This document shows, piece by piece, positions 24,201-36,121 of a stretch of DNA of 64,000 nucleotides. The position numbers and the translations under genes were made by a program. This stretch comes from Gordius sp. MW1 (taxonomy: Eukaryota; Nematomorpha; Gordioida; Gordea; Gordiidae), in assembly GCA_964036665.1 (NCBI GenBank), contig OZ038533.1:20394575-20458574 (forward strand), read 5' to 3'. Every line of letters begins with the position of its first letter. The stretch's first letter is position 1. The notes under the pieces are model-generated. The model did no database searches and was not told the DNA's origin. It was given only the letters and a program-made list of their open reading frames with translations.

Positions 24201-26535
24201 AAAAGAAGCGCTTGCTATAACTTTTGGGTTATAACGATGTAGGGAATATTTAATTGGCAAAACCTTTACAGTTTTTACCGATCACAAGCCTTTAATCAAT
24301 TTGTTTCAAAAAATTAATACTGAATACTTGATGTCCCCACGTTTGCAAAGGTGGTTAATAATACTGGGTAAGTTTTCATTAACATTAAAATATCGTAAAG
24401 GTAAGAATAATTGTTTAGCAGACGTTTTATCGCGTATGAGTGGTAATAACGAGAAGGCTCACAACGATATTGGGACCACGCACACTAGTGACTATTACAT
24501 TAAGGTATTAAAAATTGTTGAATTTAACGCCATAGTTAAGAGCTCAGAGACTGACCCCGATTTTATTAAAATAAAAGATGTTTTATTGGGTAATGAGGAT
24601 AGTCAGTCGGTACCTTTAGCTTTTAAGCATGTGCTTAACGAGCTTTATTTGGAGGATAACGTAATTAAACGTAGCGAAAGAGTTGTCATACCTGCCGAGC
24701 TACGTGAGGATGTTTTAAAGGTACTTCACGAAGGGCATACAGGTATTACAAAGATGAAAGACATAGCTAGAAGGTATGTCTGGTGGCCTAAAATGACGAG
24801 AGGTATTGAAAGACAGGTTCGACAATGTGAATGGTGCAAGGCAAAGACGGCCATGCCTCGCAGAGACAAAGCGGCGAGATGGACACGTCCTAGTGGTCCT
24901 TGGGATCGCATACACATTGATTTTTTCGAACTTGAGAAAAAACGCTATATTTTAATTGTAGATGCTTTTTCGGGTTGGACTGAATTTAGAAAGGTTTTTA
25001 ATATATCCACCCTGGTAACAATTAATTTTTTAAAGGATTTAATTAGTTCGTATGGTTTTCCAAGGTGCGTAGTAACCGATAATGGCAGAGCATTTACTAG
25101 CGCCGATTTTAATAAATTTTGTGAACAGTGGAAAATAAGACATGTATTTACACCACCATATCATCCAAGTTCTAATGGACAGGTTGAGAGATATGTAGGT
25201 ATAGTTAAAAAATGGATTAGGTTATCTCAGTCTGGTAAGGACGGTACCTGGCTATATAAATTATATCATAACATGTCTCCCAGGTATCCAGATCGATTAC
25301 CAGTAGGCGAGGAGTTTCTTAATAGTAAATTAAAATATCCGCCTGATTTTTTATTAGAATTAGATAATGATAATAATACTTTAACGACTATCCCTCGTTT
25401 TAAATTAAATCAGCTAGTATGGTCACGTAACTATGCAGGTGAACCCATGTGGGTTTTGGCACATATTATTGATCATATTGGTAATAAGATTTATAAAGTA
25501 AGACTTTTAGAAAGTCAGAAAGAGGAAGTAAGACATTTGGAGCAATTATTGATGCACGATGTCTAATTAATGTTTTTTTATATCTAGATGCGTTTACAAC
25601 TTTCCTGGTGCTCGATAGAGGTGGTGGTGAGGAGAACAGTGGCTATTCATCCGCCGGGGCCCATTCATTTAACAATGATAATCGGGGTAGACGGACTACC
25701 TAGGGTAGTAGCGATGATCGAGCCACCACCATCGAGGGTGCTGGGGGACCAGTTCCGTATGGAGGTCCGCGACATGTGAGACCCGTGAGCAGGCCTCGGA
25801 GGAGGTGCAATGGGTGCCGTCGTTGGCACGTGATGCCCATGTGCGCAGGGAGGAGCACAGGCACGGCACAGGTAGGTGACGTGCCTCTGGCTACTCCTGA
25901 GGTAATCCCAAGGGCAAGTGAGGCGGGGCCAGCTGGTAGTGAGCAATCGTCGCTGAGTGCGGCGGAGGCACTACAACAACTTTCCCTGGGCACTAATAAG
26001 GAGGTGCCAGAGAAGGTAAAAAGGGAAGGTGTGGTAGGTAGTTTTTACTTCATTTGGTGACTGCGGCAGCCGTAGTTAGGTTGTTAATTCTTTGGGCTAG
26101 CCTATGCTAATGAGATAGCATCGGGAAAGAAATGTATTTTGTTATGTGAATAGACGTGCACTAATTAGAAGCAGGCGTCGAACGGTCGGCATCCCTCATG
26201 GCTCATTCAAATTAAGAGGCGCATCGACTAGGTTATAAGGCTGGATTTTACGCTGCATTTTAATCATATATTTATTTTTGTCTCTGGGTAGTAACCGCTA
26301 TTGACCATCGAGAGCCCAAGATCCCGCGAACCAATTTCTCCACGTAGACAACACCCGTTATAGTCAATTAGTTTCACGGAGATACGACCATCGTGCAACC
26401 TATATAACATTATTACTCAATCGATATTTTATTTGTCTTAATTATAACCCACGTTCGTCCGATATTATTTATACTAGTTATTGATGCCAATAAAAGGTTG
26501 TCTTCTGGATATTACAGTGTCTTCGGGTTATAAAA
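21209..26535 (+). mobile_element. Gypsy-type LTR retrotransposon E2, nested in E1
   Basis: LTRs at 21209-21720 (512 bp) and 26030-26535 (506 bp) are about 98% alike, so the insertion is young. The 5-bp duplication GTCAC lies at 21204-21208 and 26536-26540. Parts in order: primer-binding-like TTGGTAGCACGAGG just inside the 5' LTR; a CCHC zinc knuckle (CFNCDRLGHIRRNC, about 22297-22340); protease with LVDSGAS (about 22620); reverse transcriptase (about 23100-23950); RNase H (about 24040-24300); integrase with an HHCC finger and catalytic core (about 24640-25430); a G/C-richer 3' stretch; purine tract GAGAAGGTAAAAAGGGAAGG; 3' LTR. It is a relative of E1. It is nearly full length but broken in several places. 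Confidence 0.95.
25588..26029 (+). other. G/C-rich 3' region of E2
   Basis: Between the integrase and the 3' LTR, base composition shifts to markedly G/C-richer than the rest of the element. One plus frame contains CNGCRRWHVMPMC, which is close to, but not exactly, a CCHC knuckle spacing. Overlapping ORFs run on both strands, as expected of G/C-rich DNA. Function is unknown. Confidence 0.4.
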
Positions 26536-28860
26536 GTCACCCAGGTTGCAAAGATGGCTATTAACTTTAGGTAATTCACTTTAACCTTAAAATATAGTAA
26601 AGGAGATGAAAACCATTTGGCCGACGTAATGTCGCGTTTGGGCGCATCCATAACGGAAGTTATGGATACATCTTTGAGTTGCGATATTGTCGGTGGACAT
26701 TTAATTAATAGTATAAACATAATTGATTTAAGCAAATTGTAGAATCCGTCAATGACGATCCCGATTTAAGTTTAATTAAAAATATTTTATCAGGATCGGA
26801 CGAATTCGCACCGATTCCTATACCTTTTAAGCACGTGTTTAATCAACTTTATGTTGATGAAGGTGCGAAAAGGCAAGGAAAATTGGTCATACCAATTGGG
26901 CTTAGGAAACAAGTATTAGAACTGTTGCATGCAAGCCATTTTGAAATTGTTAAAATGAAACAAATTGCACGAGATTACGTATGGTGGCCTAAAATTACAA
27001 AGGATATTAATGCTTTGGTTAGGCTTTGCGAATTGTGTAAAGTTAACGCAGCTTGCCGCGAAAAGATAAAGGCGCGACTTGGCCATGTCCAAAAGGACCG
27101 TGGAGTCGTATTCATATAGACTTTTTCGAGTTTGATAAAAGGCGTTTTATTTTGATCGTTGACGCCTTTTCAGGGTGGACGAAATTTAAAAATGTTTCTC
27201 AAATAACGAGTAAAGTGACTATAAATATTTTGCAAGAATTAATAGGCGCTTATGGTTTTCCCGAAATTATCGTTACCGATAATGGCAAGGCTTTCGTAAG
27301 CTTAGAATTTAAACAGTTTTGTTTGAATTATAAAATAAATCATTTGTTGACTCCCCCATATCATCCTAGCTCAAATGGGCAGGTAGAAAGGTATGTAGGA
27401 ATCGTAAAGAAATGGTTAAATTTAGCTAAAGCGACGAAGGAAAGAACATGGTTATATAAACTTTATCACAACATGTCTCCAAGATATCCTGATCGTCCTG
27501 CAGTTAGCTACGAATTTTTAAGTCGTAAATTAAGATACCCACCAGATTTTTTAAATGTTGATGATCACCAACAATTGCCAATGGTAGGTAAACCAAAGTT
27601 TCAGCTTAACCAAAAGGTTTGGTATGGGTAAACCTAAATGGCTTTTGGGTGAGATTGTACAACAGGTTGGTTCTAAAATTTTTAAAATTAAAGATGGACA
27701 AAGTGATAAGAATGAAATAAGACACACGGAGCAATTAAAATTATGTGAGCCCTAATACGTTTGTCAGTTAAAGGCACACGAACAATTGAGATTGTGTGAG
27801 TACTATTTTAATTATTATTTTAACTTTGTATTTGGTACATCGAAACTCATACCTTTTCGAAAACTTGACAAAATTCAAATCACGTGACGATTGCGAGTGC
27901 GCTCATCAACCAAGATTGCCAAGCCAGTACTAAATTGTAATTCAGATCGTTCAACACCTCACATTATGACAACGAGTAAAAAGATGAATTTTGGCGATGA
28001 AAATGAAACAATGACAATATCTTGGCTCTTCACCTCCGAACATATGAAAAGATAATATCAATAAAACCCCCCCCCCCCCCCAATTGTTTTTGAAGTTGGC
28101 TCGCATCAAGAAACCCTAGTTGACAAAAACGCTTTATCTCTTCATATAAACCACAAATTAATTTAATCCTTAGAAATAGCTTCCACGAAGCCCACTTTAA
28201 AACATCCTTACTCTCAAAACCTTCCATATCTTTCAGACTGAAATTTTCCACCCCACCTCGCCTGTACAGCTAGCCCAACAAGCTTCTCACCTATGATTAC
28301 ATAAACAAATTTAGGATTAACAATTGCAATAATAATTGGAGAATACACATGGTTGATAAATCACATAAAATTATACTATTACAAAATCAGATGGAGTCCT
28401 GAATAGTTTAACTTTTAATTTGTCTAACATTTTCTGCAGATTATATTATCGCAATAATCATATGTTAAAGTTGATTTCGTTATATCAATTACTCTATTGT
28501 CTACATATATCCCTACCCCTGGCCTTATTCTTTAATACCATATTCATTATTAATATATTTATAAACCGATTACAATAAATTGAAAAAAAAACCATTAAAT
28601 CCATAAAATTCAGACACAAAGTCAGAAAATATACAGAAAGTTTCAACATGAACTGTAACTTAGCCTGAAGTAAAACATCTAGAAATCAAGACTTTAGCCC
28701 ACAAATCTTTTAGTATCTTATCTATGCGTTGCCCAGAGCAAGCGCCCCTCTCAACCCAAACCTAAAGATGGTCACAAAATACTCTGTCAACCATCCCACA
28801 TCCAGTATGAAACAAGATCACCCAGACTACAACAGATATGTTTTTTTGAAAAGGGGAAGG

Positions 28861-29292
28861 TGTCGTGTCCTCCTATACAAATCCCCCCACCCCTCACCGC
28901 ACTGCTATGCACACGCGTTTGTAATACCGTATTTATTCGATCAAACCCCTCCCCCGTACTTATATTCACAAAGGTTATAAAACTGCCTATCTCATACCCC
29001 CCCCCCCTTCTTCCTATATAAATTAATTGCAAGTTCGTATCTTACTTGTGTCGGACACCCCTTTTGATCTTCGTAGAATATATATATATAACATCTGTGG
29101 TATTACTTGTACTGATTTTAATAGTATTTTGTCTACACAATCTCCCCTCCCTGGCCTTACAACTTCATATGTGGTACTTTTACTTTCCACTTTTGATTTC
29201 AAGTATTATGTTTTTTTACTCACTCTCGAATTTTTGTAACCTTTCTAAAATATGAAGAAAAAACTACAAATTGCGTTAAACTCAACATAACA
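28861..29292 (+). repeat. E1 3' LTR (432 bp)
   Basis: It opens with TGTCGTGTCC right after the purine tract and ends CATAACA, followed by ATCTA. It is the intact reference for the enlarged 5' LTR. ORFs within it on both strands are LTR sequence, not genes. Confidence 0.92.
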
Positions 29293-29297
29293 ATCTA

Positions 29298-31135
29298 CAT
29301 ATTAATGAGTATTTCTTTCTATTTATTTATTCCTATTTTTCCTTTGAAAATATGACTATGCAAGTTATAAATAATTATACTTCGAAAATAAACTAAAAGT
29401 TAAAGTATATTTATAAATTTCATATCATTTTTTTGTAAAGCACCATTTTTAATTCTGAAATAATATTTAAAAATGGTCAAATTATTAATTTTTTCATTTT
29501 TCACCGTATATTATTTAGAATGTTGTTTTAAATATTTCACTTGTTCAATATCTATTTTAAACCGTTTTGATAGATTACAATAATTATTACAATATATGTT
29601 AAATTACCTAAATTGTACACATATCGTTCGGCGGAAAAAATGTTTCATTTTATGCAGTTTAAGATAATGGTATAAATTTAACAAAACTGAGCATATTTCC
29701 ATAAATGCACTATAATAAGCATTGCATAACCCTAGCAAAAACCGCGATAACAACATTTTGCAAGCAAATCTAATTTTTTTGTGCTTTGTAAAAATTATAA
29801 AAAAAATTTAATTGCGTCCAAAATGTTGGAGTTATAGATATTATTATTTAATATGATTCAATAACTAAACAATATCTATAACAACCAAATAAGCTCAATA
29901 TAAAATAACATACGTCATTATTTTCCACGATTAATGAGTTTGTATTTTTTTTTAAATATCTCACAGTTTAATTAAACATGAAAAATTATATAAATTTTAT
30001 TAAAATATCAAAAAACGTTGCCTATTGTTTTTTAGCTTTTAAAAATATTCATCATTTTTAAATAAATAACAATACTTTGGGAGATAAAATTTAAAATGTC
30101 AAGTACTCTGCTTTTAAATTTTAAAATATCTTATAAATGTGTTAATAATACTTTATAACCAAATTTGACTTCTTAAAAGGTTAATTTACGTTATTATATA
30201 GAGAAAAATAATATGTTAGAGGATGTTTCTTCACTTATCTTAATTAAATTACAATATTGGTTATAAAATATTCTTTAATTTAACTATTGTTTAAAATTGA
30301 TAAAAAAATTATCAAGAATCGTCAAGATACATATAAAGCGACAGTTATAATTTAACAAAGAGATATTTAAGTCCGTTTCTAGATGAGTTCGCACACAGGA
30401 GGTACTGTAATATAGGAATAAAATGGTTCTTCTATGCTTTCAATTTTATTTTCAACATTGCCTTTGTCACCACCTAACACTACGCCGAATAATTTGATAC
30501 CTATGAATAATATAGTGATAATATTAATACCCAAACAAAACTAATTAGTAAAATTATCTAATTAGACGAATAGAGTTTTTAATTTTTACTAAATGTTTTT
30601 GATTTATGGCAAAATGGACTAAAAAGGAAAAACAAAAATAAAAAAATTGTAATTTTTGGATAATTCATATATTTAACATTGTTTTATTTAAAAACATGAC
30701 AAGTTTTTCAATATTTTTCAGACCTTTAAATATTTACACACAAGATTATTTTATATTTATTCCACTTGATTTTTATCTTAGGCCTTAATGATAAATTTTA
30801 GTGAGTATCGAAATTTGTTTTGTCATGGTAAACAATTCTATATGCGATATTATAGGATTTGCGTCGGAACAAATAATTTAATTAATAATTTTATCACACT
30901 AACATTTCGAAATTAAATTGCCTTTGTTCTCAATCCTAGCCATCTTCTTTTAATTTAAATTTATAAATTTTTTTTTAAGTTTATTGTTCATATTATTAGT
31001 AGTCTTTGTTTTTATTAAAATAGGCACTTTTTATATAAAATATTTGTCGCGATTAAAGTTTTCTTATAGCAACATCTGTTTAAAAATCATACTCATATTT
31101 ACATTAAGTTGACTGTAAGACATTAAAATTTGTCA
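29298..31135. other. AT-rich stretch, no firm gene
   Basis: Nothing is recognised. A minus-strand open stretch at 30379-30540 just after a TAATTAG acceptor reads like a small terminal exon with a membrane-like start, but no compatible upstream exon was found. Confidence 0.4.
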
Positions 31136-32854
31136 TTAATATTTGTATATAGAAAAACTTCGTTTGCATTCTTTCGAAAATTGATTACCATGGGCGTAGC
31201 AGAGGGAGGTAGGGACGGGCGACTGCCCCCCTCTAATCGAAATCCTGGCTACGCCCATGTTAAAGACTCTTAAGAACTCATAGATTTCACTTAATCTATA
31301 ATATAAAAATGGGTCAACAGAATTCATTACTACTAAATTCCCTACATTTAATTAAACAATTCATCTTGCTTAACATAAACATTATTCATATATGACTTAC
31401 CCTTTTCCTTATAGAGAGTTTGGAGATATCGTAGATTGCTTTTGTCTGTAAAATGATTTCCATGATCTTTGGGCGAGATGGAAATAACTATTTTAGGTGC
31501 ATTTGGCCTCGCCGATTTCGTCAGCATTCTAAGAGCCGAACTTAATGCCTTCTCTATATTTCCCATTTGTCCTCCTAAAATTAATTAGTTACGTCATCAA
31601 ACATATGTCTCATTTATAAAAGCTTTGAGCTAGTGTATGTTATTTGCATAATTAATTAATATTCAAGTTAACGCTCTTCCTTAAACGTTTGAACTGAGAC
31701 ATTTCGAATGTCCTTGGCCTATATTCCACATAAAACGTTATAGTAACAAGCAGTTAATCATGTCAAAATATAGGTTTTAAGATATTTTATAATATATCAT
31801 AGATATACAAACCTTCTTAAATATCTTACTTTGACCCGGTATATTTACCTAAATATTTAACGTTGTCTAATTTATGATTTAACTGTTCCACACTTATCCC
31901 ATGTTCTATGTCCAACTCCACTTTAGTATCTTTGGAGTAGGATAGTATGCCAATATTGGTTCCCATTACGTCAACATCGTTCACTAGGTTAAGATTGCCG
32001 GTTATAAACTATGATTTAAATATTTACAATAGTGTTATTTAACGAGCGTACCTTTCATATAAATCTATCTTTACCTTAAATGCTAATAAAACACTGCATG
32101 TATCATCTTAAAAATGCAATTTATTTAAGGGTCAACTTTTATGAGTCATTGAATGTTATGATGAAACAAACATTGCAAAATTAACTATCAAACAACCGAT
32201 CGGAGTTAGTAATTTAATAACTTGATAAGAGATGTTTGAAATTAGACCTTTAATATAAACAGAAGACACATCGTCATTTACACCCATACATTAATCGCGA
32301 TCATTAAACTAGTTAATAAAAACATGTTTACTTTGGCAAAATATTTAGCACATTGAAATTTGTCCAACCCCATAGAATTACTAGCATCAAAAAGGAAGAC
32401 GACATCTATCGGATAGGGGATACGAGACTGAAATCTATCTAGACTACGCGTCTCCCTAGCCCATTTCTTGTGCTTTTTTAGGAAGGCTTTTAGGTTATGA
32501 AGAGCATGGACCATATGTTTGGAAATCTTGTCAATCAAGGCTTCCAAGTCATGATGATTATACTTCTTCTTGGCTAATATATATAGTTTCAAATAATTTG
32601 TGTTTATATTGAAAGGATAGTTGTTGCAAAATATAGTAGACTTTACATTGTAGAAATTAATATGTATAGTATAAGAAAATTATTTTTAGTTTACATGAGG
32701 GAGGAGGTGCATATGTGGGTGGCTGTGTCGTAGTTGGGGGTTCAGTAGGGGCATAAGCATAATCCACAAATGAAGACACTTGTCCTATTAGAAATATTGA
32801 CAAAAAAAGTCCCACCAGAACTTTGGAAATATTTATGGGTTTCAATAAAACCAT
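31136..32854 (-). CDS. Secreted von Willebrand factor A domain protein
   Basis: Five minus-strand exons (32854-32695, 32573-32332, 32008-31849, 31574-31401, 31341-31136) join to 942 nt, or 313 aa; introns are 121, 323, 274 and 59 nt. Residues 1 to about 29 are a hydrophobic signal peptide (KVLVGLFLSIFLIGQVS), then a TEPPTTTQPPTY linker, a lysine-rich helical stretch, and a vWA domain from about residue 108. It starts DVVFLFDASNSMG, giving the DxSxS metal-site motif (DASNS at 116-120), and later has GTNIGILSYSKDT and NIEKALSSALRML. The usual metal-site threonine is not evident (GGQMGN). Such proteins bind matrix or cell-surface partners outside the cell. Exon 5 runs into a hAT MITE (31189-31259), so the C-terminus is altered or the gene is damaged. 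The long introns make the first and last joins less certain than the vWA core. Confidence 0.78.
31189..31259. mobile_element. Short hAT MITE copy E within the last vWA-gene exon
   Basis: This 71-bp copy has ends CATGGGCGTAGC and CTGGCTACGCCCATG. Flanks TTGATTAC and TTAAAGAC agree at only 5 of 8, so it is old. It keeps the minus-strand reading frame of the vWA gene open and supplies about 24 residues (MGVARISIRG and onward). Confidence 0.8.
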
Positions 32855-34299
32855 CTGTGTATTCAATGTGAAGTTTGGAGAGATAAATTTAATGTGTTTT
32901 AGATAATGAAAATTTAGGAGTGGATTAGCTATTTTAATTTTGGTTAGGAGTTGGTCTAAACAACCAAAGAAAAAGTGGGTCAAAACTTGCTTTCTCAAGA
33001 ATTATTCGCAGTGAATAATTAAACGCATTATACCGACGGCTATGTATATTTTGCAAAAAGAGGTTAATCTTATAATTTTTATGTCCTTGAGAATTACACA
33101 AACTTAAGCAATGCAAAATGTCAAACAAATAGCTAAAACTTGTCAAAATTATAGCCCTTTCAAATACTACTAATCTAGTATATAAAATTGTAAAGACTTA
33201 AATAACGGCACACATATTCAATTTTAAGCGAAAATATGAAACAGCTTAGGAAATTATTCATTACAAATTAATCGCGAAATATTTTGCAATCTAACCAAAT
33301 ATACTTTTTTATAGCAAAATATTTTTGTAAATAAGTTAATTTTTGAGTATTTTTAAAGCATAGCTAATCGAATTGGCAGTTTAAATTATATATCATCGTT
33401 TTTTTTCTATCATACAAAAATAGTTGTCACAATTACTTTATTTGTGTGTATAAAAGTTACGTCCCTATGTTATATTTAATTAACAGGTATATGGCCCAAG
33501 TGTAGAAGATTTAATCATGATTTTAGCGATTATTATAAATATTTCTAAAATTTATAATATTTAGTATAGTGACAATTTTACACTTGTAATTTAACGTTTA
33601 ATTAGATCTTTGTCACTTTTAATCCTAAAATTAACTCTAGATAATAAGCCATCGATCTATTTATTATCCTTAAAAAAATGTTATTGTTATAATTTTTTTT
33701 AAAATTTATATCATAAAAGGCATTTTTACAATTAGCAAAGATTACTTTATTCAGATTTTGACAACAATTTAAACAAAGTCCAGCAGACTGTGTTTGTCAG
33801 TTAATTTGAGTATAATTATGTTTAATCTTACAATGCTTTATACCTGCATAGGAAGAGAAAATAACATAATGTTCGTGTCTAGATTAATAAATTATACCCA
33901 AAATACTTAATTGTCAAAATGTAGTTGTCATAAAATAAAATTGCAATTTATTTGATGGTGAAACATTAATACTTTAAAAAATTAAAATTAAAAACGTCAA
34001 TGCCGCTGATCAACTATAACCTTATAATGTAACGCGTCTTTCGAAATTTAACTTATAAATTTGTTCAAAAATTGCGTAGCCTTTTGTTTTCAACTTTGAT
34101 TTCCCAGTATAAACACATAGTTCAAGGCGTTATAGAAATAAATTATACTCCACTTAACCACGCGCGTCAAAGCATAGTTTTACGTTTTTCTGATATAAAT
34201 ACTTAAATGATATACTAAATTATCAACTATATAAATTAATATTACTCTAATAAGTAAAAAATTTAAAATACTTCATCTTTATTTACAATAAATCTAGAT
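32855..34299. other. AT-rich stretch upstream of the vWA gene
   Basis: The gene's promoter should lie at the left edge. No further coding signal or repeat was recognised. Confidence 0.4.
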
Positions 34300-34968
34300 C
34301 CCTGCACAGGCAGCTAGAAACCAGAACAGGCTGTCAAGCCCGACCTGGACTCAGCCTGGTCTGGCTCAGGACAGTTTCTGACCGGACTTGGGCATAAATA
34401 GAAAAAATAATCGAGGCTCGGGTCAAGCTTTATGGAGCCAATCGACCCGCCCGAGCCCGGCACGAATTAAACCAAAGCAGACTAAGTTTTGATAGAATGA
34501 GTTAAACTGTATATTCGCTTACAATATACATGATATAGCTTTCAAACTCAAGTTCCTCCCCCTGTCTAAAATTTTTTGATATGTATATATATGCATAGTA
34601 GCAATTGGTTGGAACTTTTAAAGTTAAGTGCCTAAATATCCCAAAATGCTTATTTATTTTAAAATAGAAAATAAAATTTATTTTAAAATGTAAAATAAAA
34701 TTTATTTTTATGTTTTGAATAAATTAATTGGACTCTTTTGTCTTTATTCCAAATTTATTCTTATTTTGTATTACGAAGTATAGTAAACATATTTTATATT
34801 TCTATATGATAAAATATTACAATATAAAATATGCCTAAAAGTTATTATTAAAAATGTTCGGGCCGGTCTCTGGCAGGGGTCTGGCCAAAAATATAAAATC
34901 AAATTCGGGCTAGGGTCGGGTTAATTAAAAATGGAGGCGTCGCGCTCAGGGTCATCTATGCCATACAT
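34300..34968. mobile_element. Probable MITE with G/C-rich ends
   Basis: Two G/C-rich blocks (CCCGACCTGGACTCAGCC near 34345; GGGCCGGTCTCTGGCAGG near 34861) enclose an AT-rich interior. The outer edges CTAGATCCCTG and CAGGGTCATCTATG form an imperfect inverted repeat. The design resembles the hAT-II MITEs, but the sequence differs. Confidence 0.5.
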
Positions 34969-36121
34969 TAATAAATAAACTAGTTATTTTACTCAATTTT
35001 TCGGCATTTTGAAGAAATTCAAATCTATCCTAATTACAAGTTTTAATTAACGCCTCTCAATCCCAATCCTCTCACATCATTAGCTTAGTTTGGTAAAATT
35101 CAGTCAGGTGTTTAGCGATCCTGATTTGGATATTGCGCAGCGACTAAACAATTAATTAAATTTGGTCGATTTAAAATTAATACGATATATTAGGCTACCT
35201 TTGTTATATGTATATTTGACTTTCAATAAGACCCATTAGAATGACTTGATAACTAAATTATTTTATTATCATCAAATTATTTGTAAAATACGAAGAATTT
35301 TAATTTGTCTCGATTATCACATTTTGTGATGAGATCTATTTTTTGGATATTTAAATTATTAATTCATTAGGATAACAAGACTTTTAAGTAATATTCATAA
35401 TATATACTCTTTTGGTCGGAGTTAGAAACATACGGATGGATACTTGATCTGTAATTTTATTTAGTTAGTTTAAAAAAAACCTATCCTGTTAGCTAAAAAA
35501 GCTTTGCCATCAAATGATACAAAATGTCTCTATGCTTATGCACGTCTAGCCAGAAGATATAACTTTGTTTTATTACCATTACAATTTATGTTTCCAAATG
35601 TGACGATTTCAACTTTTCTGTTCTAACTGTTCTTAAACATTTCGACATTATTAATGTACAATACTGGTAAAACATTGTAGGATTCTTTGTCCTTCTTTTA
35701 CATGAATAGGTCTTCAACTAATAGACACCTTATCTAATTTTTTTGATAAGAAAATTTTTTAAAAATAGATGCTAAAATTATTGATGAGAGGCTGGATGAA
35801 AGTGTATTGGATTTTACAATTTCCTTAATAATATTTGGCTTAATGTAGAAAAATTCTTTGGGTTGTGTGAGTTAATGAATTTTGATATTTGTTTAAGAAA
35901 GTGGCTTCCCTCGGTCATGGCCACTATTGGAACAAAAGTTAAATTATTGAGGTATTTATTTTTTTAACCTTTCTTCACTTGAGCTTTTAGATTTAGCATA
36001 TATTCACCATAGTATAATCACAATTTACAACATGGTATAACAATGACGCCATCGTCGTTCACCATCCGTTAGAGTCAGCCTTTTTTAAATATGATGGTCC
36101 AATAATTATTTGAAAGGAGTA
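34969..36121. other. AT-rich stretch without genes
   Basis: No ORF of note, no repeat recognised. Confidence 0.4.

Larger units (their letters stand above)
16156..29292 (+). mobile_element. Gypsy-type LTR retrotransposon E1, split by two later insertions
   Basis: The ends begin TGTCGTGTCCTCCTATACAA and finish CATAACA, with the 5-bp duplication ATCTA at 16151-16155 and 29293-29297. Parts in order: 5' LTR; primer-binding-like TGGTGTCAGAGAAG from 16984; a short basic gag-like region (about 17190-17940); protease with DTGS (about 17960-18250); reverse transcriptase (from about 18510, resuming near 20640); RNase H; integrase with zinc-finger and D,D,E core segments (about 26540-27640); a long 3' region; purine tract GAAAAGGGGAAGG; 3' LTR. 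Two elements (19247-20639 and 21209-26535) sit inside it; without them it is about 6.4 kb. The two LTRs are very similar where they align, so it is fairly young. It is a fossil with several breaks (around five or more). Confidence 0.92.

Noticed and set aside
25665-25993. Two minus-strand ORFs in the G/C-rich part of E2
   Set aside because: G/C-rich sequence has few stops in any frame; no motif and no independent promoter context.
27961-28260. Minus-strand ORF of 73 codons
   Set aside because: Falls in the 3' non-coding region of E1 and matches similar C-rich text in other LTR-element interiors.
30379-30540. Possible terminal exon on the minus strand
   Set aside because: It follows a good acceptor, but no upstream exon with a compatible phase was found, and 54 open codons can occur by chance.
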